Below, piece after piece: positions 1 through 4,415 of a stretch of 16,065 nucleotides of DNA. The first letter of the stretch is position 1. Each line of letters opens with the position of its first letter. Source of the stretch: Actinomycetota bacterium (lineage in GTDB: Bacteria > Actinomycetota > Humimicrobiia > Humimicrobiales > Humimicrobiaceae); NCBI GenBank assembly GCA_023488645.1, contig JAMDDL010000111.1, positions 1 to 16,065 on the forward strand, written 5' to 3'. The notes beneath the pieces are model-generated. The model saw nothing but the letters and a program-made list of their open reading frames with translations, was not told the DNA's origin and made no database searches. The position numbers and the translations under genes were made by a program.

Positions 1-125
1 GAGATCATACTGAAATGGAAGTAAAGCTAATTACACCGATAGCAATGGAAGAGGGACTGCGTTTTGCTATCCGTGAAGGCGGAAGAACCATAGGTGCCGG
101 AAGCATATCCAAAATAATAGAGTAG
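1..125 (+). CDS. tuf: Elongation factor Tu, C-terminal end (partial)
   Basis: This is the last 40 codons of EF-Tu, the GTPase that delivers aminoacyl-tRNA to the ribosome. The readable frame starts at base 3 and ends at a TAG stop at 123-125. The peptide runs HTEMEVKLITPIAMEEGLRF, then AIREGGRTIGAGSISKIIE. This is the conserved end of EF-Tu domain 3, including the RFAIREGGRTIGAG signature. The rest of the gene lies upstream of the window. A tuf gene directly before rpmG-trpT-secE-nusG is the classical tufB position. A second tuf begins at 15960, so this genome probably has two copies about 16 kb apart. No clear intrinsic terminator follows the stop; a promoter for the next unit lies at 159-187. 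Confidence 0.95.
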   Translation, partial: DHTEMEVKLITPIAMEEGLRFAIREGGRTIGAGSISKIIE

Positions 126-158
126 CAATATTAAGACATAAATAAAACAAATTTTATG

Positions 159-187
159 TTGACATAAATAATGCTAAATGTTAGTTT
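159..187 (+). promoter_or_regulatory. Promoter for rpmG-trpT-secE-nusG
   Basis: A perfect -35 box TTGACA (159-164) is followed by a 17-nt spacer and a -10 box TAGTTT (182-187). A TGT extension precedes the -10 box, giving an extended TGn element. Transcription would start near 194, leaving a leader of about 40 nt before the rpmG GTG. The -35 box sits inside a 6-bp inverted repeat, TTTATG (153-158) and CATAAA (163-168). The 11-mer GACATAAATAA occurs at 135-145 and again at 161-171, so an operator is possible but unproven. The -10 hexamer is poor, and the call relies on the -35 box, the spacing and the TGn. The same layout recurs before rpsL. Confidence 0.6.
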
Positions 188-232
188 ATTAACTTGTCTT
201 TATTTATGGAAATATCTTAAAGTGGAGTTAAA

Positions 233-382
233 GTGAGAGTTAATATTACATTGGCTTGCAGTGACTGCAAGAGAAGAAATTATACAAGTGTTAAAAATAA
301 GAAAAACGATCCTGACAGAATAGAGATTAAAAAATATTGCAAGTGGTGTAAGAAGCATACGGTGCATAAGGAGACCAGATAG
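233..382 (+). CDS. rpmG: 50S ribosomal protein bL33
   Basis: The gene encodes 49 residues and starts at GTG (233), with GTGGAG (222-227) as the Shine-Dalgarno sequence 5 nt upstream. The protein reads VRVNITLACSDCKRRNYTSV, then KNKKNDPDRIEIKKYCKWCK, then KHTVHKETR. It is a full-length bL33, a small protein of the large subunit near the E site. It carries two CxxC pairs, CSDC (9-12) and CKWC (36-39), so it is the zinc-binding C+ paralogue type. The gene sits between tuf and tRNA-Trp, its usual place in many Gram-positive and Thermus-like genomes. Its TAG stop (380-382) shares two bases with the first acceptor-stem nucleotides of the tRNA. RNase P cleavage of the precursor would therefore cut inside the stop codon. 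Confidence 0.95.
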   Translation: MRVNITLACSDCKRRNYTSVKNKKNDPDRIEIKKYCKWCKKHTVHKETR

Positions 383-456
383 GGCTGTAGCTCCAATGGT
401 AGAGCATCGGTCTCCAAAACCGAGTGTTGGGGGTTCGAGTCCCTCCAGCCCTGCCA
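381..456 (+). tRNA. trpT: tRNA-Trp (anticodon CCA), 3' CCA encoded
   Basis: The whole cloverleaf can be read. The acceptor stem is AGGGCTG (381-387) with CAGCCCT (446-452). The D arm is GCTC/GAGC (390-393, 402-405). The anticodon stem is TCGGT/ACCGA (407-411, 419-423) around the loop CTCCAAA, with anticodon CCA at 414-416. The T arm is GGGGG (429-433), TTCGAGT (434-440) and CCCTC (441-445) with one G-U pair. The discriminator is G453, as bacterial TrpRS expects, and CCA is encoded at 454-456. The first two bases overlap the rpmG stop codon. The last 21 nt (436-456) are repeated downstream at 638-658 and 840-860. Cotranscription with rpmG and secE is likely because no terminator or promoter is evident between them. 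Confidence 0.97.
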
Positions 457-497
457 TATAAAAGTATTACTGTTATTTGAAAATTAAACTTAAATTA

Positions 498-658
498 AGA
501 GGCTGTGAAATATGCCGGTGGCATATTTCAGGGACTCGAAAGGACGGACTGAAGCGAAGTGCAAGCGAACTGATAGTGAGCGTAAGCGAAGCGTAAGGAG
601 TCCGCGTCTCTGCAGCGAACGAAGTGAGACGAAAGAACGAGTCCCTCCAGCCCTGCCA
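498..658 (+). ncRNA. Candidate tRNA-like structured RNA, copy 1
   Basis: Reading the repeat unit as RNA gives nested helices. The closing stem pairs GGCTG (501-505) with CAGCC (648-652). Skipping a bulged A500, it continues with A498-G499 against C653-T654. It thus copies the tRNA-Trp acceptor stem and ends in G-CCA (655-658). Inside it lie hairpin 506-516/520-530 and stem GGGACTCG (531-538) with CGAGTCCC (638-645). That stem encloses CGGACT (545-550) with AGTCCG (599-604) and CGTCTC (605-610) with GAGACG (626-631). The first two inner helices abut without unpaired bases, which looks designed. Nothing known to me matches it. It could be a tRNA-processing decoy, a stable RNA released by tRNA enzymes, or simply DNA palindromes of a mobile repeat. 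Expression is not shown by sequence. Confidence 0.4.
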
Positions 659-699
659 TATAAAAGTATTACTGTTATTTGAAAATTAAACTTAAATTA

Positions 700-860
700 A
701 GAGGCTGTGAAATATGCCGGTGGCATATTTCAGGGACTCGAAAGGACGGACTGAAGCGAAGTGCAAGCGAACTGATAGTGAGCGTAAGCGAAGCGTAAGG
801 AGTCCGCGTCTCTGCAGCGAACGAAGTGAGACGAAAGAACGAGTCCCTCCAGCCCTGCCA
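700..860 (+). ncRNA. Candidate tRNA-like structured RNA, copy 2
   Basis: This is the second copy of the same foldable unit, 202 bp downstream and identical in sequence. The acceptor-like stem is GGCTG (703-707) with CAGCC (850-854). The hairpin is at 708-732 and the long stem pairs 733-740 with 840-847. G-CCA is at 857-860. It ends just upstream of the secE ribosome-binding site, so in a tRNA-Trp-secE transcript it would be the last structure before translation of secE. If cut by RNase P or a 3' endonuclease, it would set the 5' end of the secE-nusG mRNA. Function and expression are inferred only. Confidence 0.38.
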
Positions 861-887
861 TAAGTAAGTAAAAAAGAATGGAAAGAA

Positions 888-1202
888 ATGGCTAAGCAAA
901 AGATTCCAACTAAATTCAGGCAAAAGGCAATGATGGAGAAAATGATGCAGGAAAGAAAACCTCCATCAGCTCCAGCCAGGAAAAAAATAAACTGGAAAAA
1001 ATTTATCAGAGAACTTCCAGGTAAAATTGCAAAGTTTTTCAGAGATGTAGTTCACGAATTAAGAAAAGTATCATGGCCTACAAGAAATGATCTTTTAAGA
1101 TACACAATTGTTGTAATAGCTACTATTGCAATTTTTGGTATTTTACTTGGTGTTTTTGACTTTATCTGGACAAAAGTTGTAGAAGTTTTAGCCGGAATAT
1201 AA
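888..1202 (+). CDS. secE: Preprotein translocase subunit SecE
   Basis: The 104-residue protein is the SecE clamp of the SecYEG protein-export channel in the cytoplasmic membrane. The N-terminal 40 residues are basic and variable. The conserved amphipathic segment ELRKVSWPTRNDLLRYT lies at about 57-73 and carries the invariant KVSWP motif. A single transmembrane helix follows (about 73-96). One membrane helix is the form usual outside the Enterobacteria. The ATG at 888 is preceded by GGAAAG (880-885), a short-spaced and weak Shine-Dalgarno. The start lies 28 nt after the tRNA-derived stub, so translation initiation could be affected by the repeat structures. nusG follows after 21 nt, the standard secE-nusG pair. 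Confidence 0.96.
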   Translation: MAKQKIPTKFRQKAMMEKMMQERKPPSAPARKKINWKKFIRELPGKIAKFFRDVVHELRKVSWPTRNDLLRYTIVVIATIAIFGILLGVFDFIWTKVVEVLAGI

Positions 1203-1223
1203 TAGTAAAGGTGTAATTGTTTT

Positions 1224-1748
1224 ATGAGACCAAGATGGTATGTGATTCATTCTTATGCCGGATATGAAAACAAGGTAAAATTAAATCTTGAGCATAGGAA
1301 GGAATCTATGAATATGAGCAACAAAATATTTGATATTTATATACCCACAGAAGATGTAATGGAAATTCATAGTGGTAAAAAACACGTTTCATCAAAAAAA
1401 GTTTTTCCAGGTTATCTTCTGGTAAAGATGCTTCTTGATGATGATTCATGGTATGTAGTCAGAAATACTCCTGGAGTAACAGGTTTTGTAGGAAGTGAAG
1501 ATACGCCGCACCCGCTTTCGGAAGATGAAGTTAACAGGATAATGAAGAAAGTAGTTGCAGAAAAACCCAGACCAAAAACTGACTTTGAAATAGGCATGCC
1601 TATAAAGGTTACAAGCGGTCCGTTTGCTAATTTTGACGGGACGGTAAGTGAGATCAATATTGATCAGGGTAAAATGAGAGTTCTTGTTTCAATTTTTGGA
1701 AGACAAACTCCTGTGGAGCTTAATTTTGATCAGGTTGCAAAGATTTAA
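1224..1748 (+). CDS. nusG: Transcription termination/antitermination factor NusG
   Basis: The 174-residue protein binds RNA polymerase across the cleft and links it to Rho or to ribosomal protein S10. The N-terminal NGN domain begins WYVIHSYAGYENKV (5-18). It contains the polymerase-contacting strand KVFPGYLLVKM (59-69) and NTPGVTGFVG (81-90). The C-terminal KOW domain starts near G124 (GMPIKVTSGPFANFDGTV) and ends with the usual hydrophobic beta strands. No lineage insert separates the domains. The start at 1224 has AAAGGTG (1207-1213) upstream with about 10 nt spacing. The gene is 21 nt after secE and 48 nt before rplK, so it is likely cotranscribed with both. An rplK-proximal promoter is not evident. 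Confidence 0.97.
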   Translation: MRPRWYVIHSYAGYENKVKLNLEHRKESMNMSNKIFDIYIPTEDVMEIHSGKKHVSSKKVFPGYLLVKMLLDDDSWYVVRNTPGVTGFVGSEDTPHPLSEDEVNRIMKKVVAEKPRPKTDFEIGMPIKVTSGPFANFDGTVSEINIDQGKMRVLVSIFGRQTPVELNFDQVAKI

Positions 1749-1796
1749 ATAATTTTTTATAATTAATAGTTTTTATTTTGTTATAAAGAGGAAAAA

Positions 1797-2219
1797 ATGG
1801 CAAAGAAAATAACAGCACAGGTTAAATTACAGGTGACAGCAGGTCAGGCAAACCCTGCTCCTCCAATTGGGCCTGCTCTTGGACAGCATGGCATAAATAT
1901 AATGGAGTTTTGCAAGCAGTTCAATGAGCAGACAGCAAACCAGACTGGCACAGTTCTTCCTGTAATTATTACTATTTATGCAGACAGAACTTTTTCTTTT
2001 ATTACTAAAACACCTCCTGCTGTGGTACTTCTGAAAAAAGCTTTGAATGTTGAAAAGGGCTCAAAAGAGCCAAACAGAACAAAGGTTGGAGAGATTTCCA
2101 GAGCTCAGGTGGAGGAAATAGCAAAACTTAAGCTTAAGGATTTAAATGCAAGAACAGTTGAATCTGCTGTAAAGGTAATAGAAGGGACTGCTCGAAGCAT
2201 GGGAGTGAAAGTAGTTTAA
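1797..2219 (+). CDS. rplK: 50S ribosomal protein uL11
   Basis: The 140-residue protein is full length for uL11, which binds the 23S rRNA GTPase-associated region and contacts EF-G and the stringent factor RelA. The N-terminal domain contains the proline-rich switch PPIGPALGQHGINI (22-35), also the thiostrepton and micrococcin contact region. The C-terminal rRNA-binding domain spans about 70-140 (KTPPAVVLLKKALNVEKGS onward). The start ATG at 1797 follows AGAGG (1787-1791). rplA lies 37 nt downstream, the canonical L11 operon. Confidence 0.98.
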   Translation: MAKKITAQVKLQVTAGQANPAPPIGPALGQHGINIMEFCKQFNEQTANQTGTVLPVIITIYADRTFSFITKTPPAVVLLKKALNVEKGSKEPNRTKVGEISRAQVEEIAKLKLKDLNARTVESAVKVIEGTARSMGVKVV

Positions 2220-2256
2220 AATTTTACAGATTTATGAAGTTTAAAGGAAGGTTGTT

Positions 2257-2970
2257 GTGAAGAGAGGTAAAAAATATCTGGAAAAAGCTAAAGATAGAGA
2301 TAAGACAGCTCCTGTTTCTCCGTTTTCAGCTATAAAGTGGATTAAAGAACATAGTTTTGCAAAGTTTGATGAATCTGTTGATCTTTCAATAAACTTGGGT
2401 GTTGATCCAAGAAAGGCAGATCAGATAGTTAGAGGTACTATTGTACTACCTAACGGTAGTGGCAGAATTCCAAAAATTCTTGTTTTTGCGCAGGGTGATA
2501 AAGCTACAGAAGCAAAGAATGCAGGAGCAGATTATGTTGGAGGAGATGATTTTGTAGAGAAAGTTAACAGCGGATGGCTTGATTTTGATATCTGTATATC
2601 CACACCTGATATGATGAAAAACGTAGGCAAACTTGGAAAAGTTCTGGGTCCCAGAAAATTAATGCCTAATCCGAAATCAGGAACAGTTACAATGGATATT
2701 GAAAGAACTGTCAAAGAAATTAAGAAAGGCAGACTCGAATTCAGAACAGATAAATTTGGTGTAATTCATATTCCAATAGGCAGAGTAAGTTTCGAAGCAA
2801 AACAGCTTGCTGAAAATTACTTGGCATTAATTGATGCAATTATAAAAGCAAAGCCTTCTGCTGCCAAAGGAAAGTATCTGAAATCTGTTTATATTTCATC
2901 AACTATGGGGCCTGCTTTAAGAATTGATTTAAATAAATCCATCGAATCAGAGATGGAGGAAGTAGCATAA
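2257..2970 (+). CDS. rplA: 50S ribosomal protein uL1
   Basis: The 237-residue protein forms the mobile L1 stalk that moves deacylated tRNA out through the E site. In many bacteria it also represses its own rplKA mRNA. The family signature GKVLGPRKLMPNPKSGTV sits at 127-144. The first domain residues FDESVDLSINLGVDPRKADQ (37-56) are conserved. The start is GTG at 2257, chosen because AAAGGAAG (2243-2250) lies about 6 nt upstream and the N-terminus matches the family (KRGKKYLEKAK). Length is normal. The L10 leader begins about 22 nt after its stop, so rplKA and rplJL may be one transcript with a regulatory element between them. Confidence 0.97.
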   Translation: MKRGKKYLEKAKDRDKTAPVSPFSAIKWIKEHSFAKFDESVDLSINLGVDPRKADQIVRGTIVLPNGSGRIPKILVFAQGDKATEAKNAGADYVGGDDFVEKVNSGWLDFDICISTPDMMKNVGKLGKVLGPRKLMPNPKSGTVTMDIERTVKEIKKGRLEFRTDKFGVIHIPIGRVSFEAKQLAENYLALIDAIIKAKPSAAKGKYLKSVYISSTMGPALRIDLNKSIESEMEEVA

Positions 2971-2991
2971 ACTTATAGTTTTTTGATAAAT

Positions 2992-3111
2992 AAAAAACAA
3001 ACCATAGACGGCGGGTGTTGTAAAAATATAAAAATACAACTTAATTTCCTGCCCAGGTTGATATTAGGAAATTATTTTATCGGCCTGATATATGGGTCGA
3101 TTTTGTTTTTT
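2992..3111 (+). promoter_or_regulatory. Ribosomal protein L10 leader (L10(L12)4-binding mRNA element)
   Basis: The sequence matches the bacterial L10 leader. An outer stem pairs CCATA (3002-3006) with TATGG (3091-3095). A second arm pairs GGCGGG (3010-3015) with CCTGCC (3048-3053). Above an asymmetric TTAATTT bulge, GTTGTA (3017-3022) pairs with TACAAC (3035-3040); this is the kink-turn-like site bound by L10. A third arm pairs AGGTTGAT (3055-3062) with ATCGGCCT (3079-3086). The outer stem may extend through A-rich 2992-3001 with T-rich 3102-3111. The known role is feedback control: excess L10-L12 complex binds here and lowers rplJL expression. A T-rich run (3101-3111) could also act in attenuation, which I cannot decide. 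Confidence 0.88.
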
Positions 3112-3155
3112 ACAGCAGGATTAATATTTAAGAATTAAAAACGGGGGTTTTGGAA

Positions 3156-3683
3156 TTGATAAAAAATGAAAAGATGAATAAGGTTAGCTTAATAAAGCAG
3201 GAATTTGCAAACAACTGCGGCCTTATATTTACCGATCATACTAATTTAAAGTCAGATCAGTCGGTATTGATAAGAGACAGACTATATGAAGTTGAAGCAA
3301 CTTTAATGATCTTGAAAAATACTCTTGCAAGCATTGCAGCATCGGATTTTTTCAAGGATATTGATCTGGGCAGCACCTTAAAAGGTCCAACCAGCGTTAT
3401 TATCAGCCATAAGGATTTAATTAAAACAGCAAAGGTACTTAAAGATATTATTAAAGAATTTGATATTTTAAAACCAAAAGGCGCAGTTATTGATGGTAAA
3501 TTTGTAAGTGCAAATGGTGTTAATATGCTTGCAAACCTGCCGCCAAGGGAAGTATTAATTTCCCAGGTCATAAGCGGACTTGCAAGTCCGATATATAAGC
3601 TTGTAAGTGTTCTTAGCAATTTACCGCAAAAACTGGTTTTAACATTAAGCGCAATTCAGAAAGAAAAGGAAAAAGCAAGTTAA
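3156..3683 (+). CDS. rplJ: 50S ribosomal protein uL10
   Basis: uL10 is the base of the ribosomal stalk: it binds 23S rRNA with its N-terminal domain and holds L7/L12 dimers on its C-terminal helix. I prefer the TTG at 3156 (175 residues) because GGGGG (3143-3147) then lies 8 nt upstream and the conserved Asp of GLIFTD falls at residue 27, as in relatives. TTG at 3150 is too close to that G run; ATG at 3174 would give 169 residues but has no good Shine-Dalgarno. Recognisable blocks are LKNTLAS, LKGPTSVI and LANLPPREVLISQVISGLASPI. The sequence is rather divergent, and the usual A-E-R-like block after the first helix is weak. The C-terminal helix (about 150-175) ends in a lysine-rich tail. The L10 leader precedes it and rplL follows after 29 nt. 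Confidence 0.92.
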   Translation: MIKNEKMNKVSLIKQEFANNCGLIFTDHTNLKSDQSVLIRDRLYEVEATLMILKNTLASIAASDFFKDIDLGSTLKGPTSVIISHKDLIKTAKVLKDIIKEFDILKPKGAVIDGKFVSANGVNMLANLPPREVLISQVISGLASPIYKLVSVLSNLPQKLVLTLSAIQKEKEKAS

Positions 3684-3712
3684 AAAATTTAATTTAATTT
3701 TAAGGAGGAAAA

Positions 3713-4108
3713 ATGGCAAAGGAAATAAAAACAGAAGATATTATAAGTGCAATTGAAAATATGACGGTTCTGCAACTGGCAGAGCTTGTTAAAACTCTTG
3801 AGGAAAAATTTGGTGTAAGTGCCCAGGCAATGATGGCTGCACCTGCTGCAAATGCCGCTGCACCTGCTGCCGGAACTGCTGTAGTTGAAGAAGAAAAGAC
3901 TGAATTTGATGTTCAGCTTAAAGCTGCAGGAGAAAAGAAAATACAGGTAATAAAAGTGGTAAGGGCACTGACAGGTCTTGGTTTAAAAGAAGCTAAAGAT
4001 CTGGTTGACAGCGCACCAAGTCTTGTAAAAGAAAAGATTTCAAAGGAAGAAGCAGAAAAAATTAAAAAAGAGCTTGAAGAAAATGGCGCTGAAGTAGAAA
4101 TCAAATAA
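3713..4108 (+). CDS. rplL: 50S ribosomal protein bL12 (L7/L12)
   Basis: The 131-residue acidic stalk protein recruits and stimulates translational GTPases such as EF-Tu and EF-G. The dimerising N-terminal helices span about 1-36 (TVLQLAELVKTLEEKFGVSA). A flexible Ala/Pro/Met-rich hinge runs about 37-57. The C-terminal domain (about 63-131) carries the factor-binding helix IKVVRALTGLGLKEAKDLV (80-98). The gene has the best Shine-Dalgarno in the window, AAGGAGG (3702-3708) with 4 nt spacing. That fits the need for several L12 copies per L10. A strong hairpin lies about 100 nt downstream, before rpoB. Confidence 0.98.
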   Translation: MAKEIKTEDIISAIENMTVLQLAELVKTLEEKFGVSAQAMMAAPAANAAAPAAGTAVVEEEKTEFDVQLKAAGEKKIQVIKVVRALTGLGLKEAKDLVDSAPSLVKEKISKEEAEKIKKELEENGAEVEIK

Positions 4109-4210
4109 TCTGGATGCCATTTAAAAATTTTTAATCTAAATTTTCAGGCAGCGAAAAATATTATTATTTGTTATAATTAAACAAGCTAAATAAGATATAA
4201 AATAAACTTT

Positions 4211-4252
4211 AGGCAGGTTACCTTAAAAATTAAAAAATAAGGTAAACTGCCT
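4211..4252 (+). terminator. Long hairpin between rplL and rpoB (attenuator or processing site)
   Basis: AGGCAGGTTACCTTA (4211-4225) pairs with TAAGGTAAACTGCCT (4238-4252), a 15-bp stem with one mismatch and a 12-nt A-rich loop. Only a short broken T run (ATTGATTTTT) follows, so termination is probably partial. In E. coli the same gap holds an attenuator and an RNase III site that lower rpoBC relative to rplJL. The position here suggests an analogous role, by inference. Confidence 0.6.
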
Positions 4253-4253
4253 A

Positions 4254-4281
4254 TTGATTTTTAATGTTTATTTGTTATACT
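4254..4281 (+). promoter_or_regulatory. Candidate rpoBC promoter
   Basis: TTGATT (4254-4259), a 16-nt spacer and TATACT (4276-4281) are preceded by a TGT extension. The start would be near 4288, giving a leader of about 128 nt to rpoB. It begins directly at the foot of the 4211-4252 hairpin, so read-through and new initiation would combine. The -10 matches consensus at five of six positions. A+T-rich DNA can produce such matches by chance. Confidence 0.45.
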
Positions 4282-4329
4282 TAGTGTTTGCAACTTTTTA
4301 GGGCATTCTTTTTTGGCATCCTCTAATAA

Positions 4330-4357
4330 AGTGAGCTAGTAAGTTTACTTTTTCACT
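4330..4357 (+). other. Small hairpin in the rpoB leader
   Basis: AGTGA (4330-4334) pairs with TCACT (4353-4357), and inside it AGTA (4338-4341) pairs with TACT (4346-4349). A run of Ts (4366-4371) and A/T-rich DNA follow, up to the ribosome-binding site AGGGGAG (4401-4407). No family is recognised. Together with the 4211-4252 hairpin and the promoter, this is all I can see in the 307-bp rplL-rpoB gap. Confidence 0.3.
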
Positions 4358-4415
4358 GAAATCAAATTTTTTAATTAAAATTAATTATTTTACAAATAAA
4401 AGGGGAGAATTATTA

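Larger units (their letters stand above)
436..862 (+). repeat. 202-bp direct tandem repeat (2.1 copies) seeded by the tRNA-Trp 3' end
   Basis: Copy 1 covers 436-637, copy 2 covers 638-839, and a 23-nt stub covers 840-862. I read the two full copies base by base and found no difference. Each unit opens with the last 21 nt of tRNA-Trp (CGAGTCCCTCC through GCCA). An A/T-rich spacer of about 40 nt follows. Next is an 11-bp hairpin (506-516/520-530, loop GGT), and then a G+C-rich, purine-rich segment (530-646, about 55% G+C) rich in GCGAA and GCGTA words. The stub ends 25 nt before secE. No credible coding sequence is present in 457-887. The closest layout I know is the E. coli tyrT locus, whose 178-bp repeats each begin with the tRNA-Tyr 3' end and yield rtT RNA. 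An integration scar of a mobile element targeting the tRNA, or an assembly artefact, are alternatives. Confidence 0.95.

Noticed and set aside
457..638. Group I or group II intron or split tRNA
   Set aside because: The upstream tRNA-Trp is already complete with CCA, and no intron core or ORF is visible; the downstream pieces are duplicated 3' ends, not exons.
436..862. CRISPR array
   Set aside because: The repeat period is 202 bp with no variable spacers and only two full copies, and there are no cas genes.
200..923. Minus-strand reading frames at 200-457 and 675-923
   Set aside because: They run across rpmG, tRNA-Trp and the non-coding tandem repeats, have no family resemblance, and are shadows of the + strand features.
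1776..1794. TGTTATAAA as a promoter -10 for rplK
   Set aside because: It overlaps the ribosome-binding site region and would give an almost leaderless message; no -35 box is correctly spaced.
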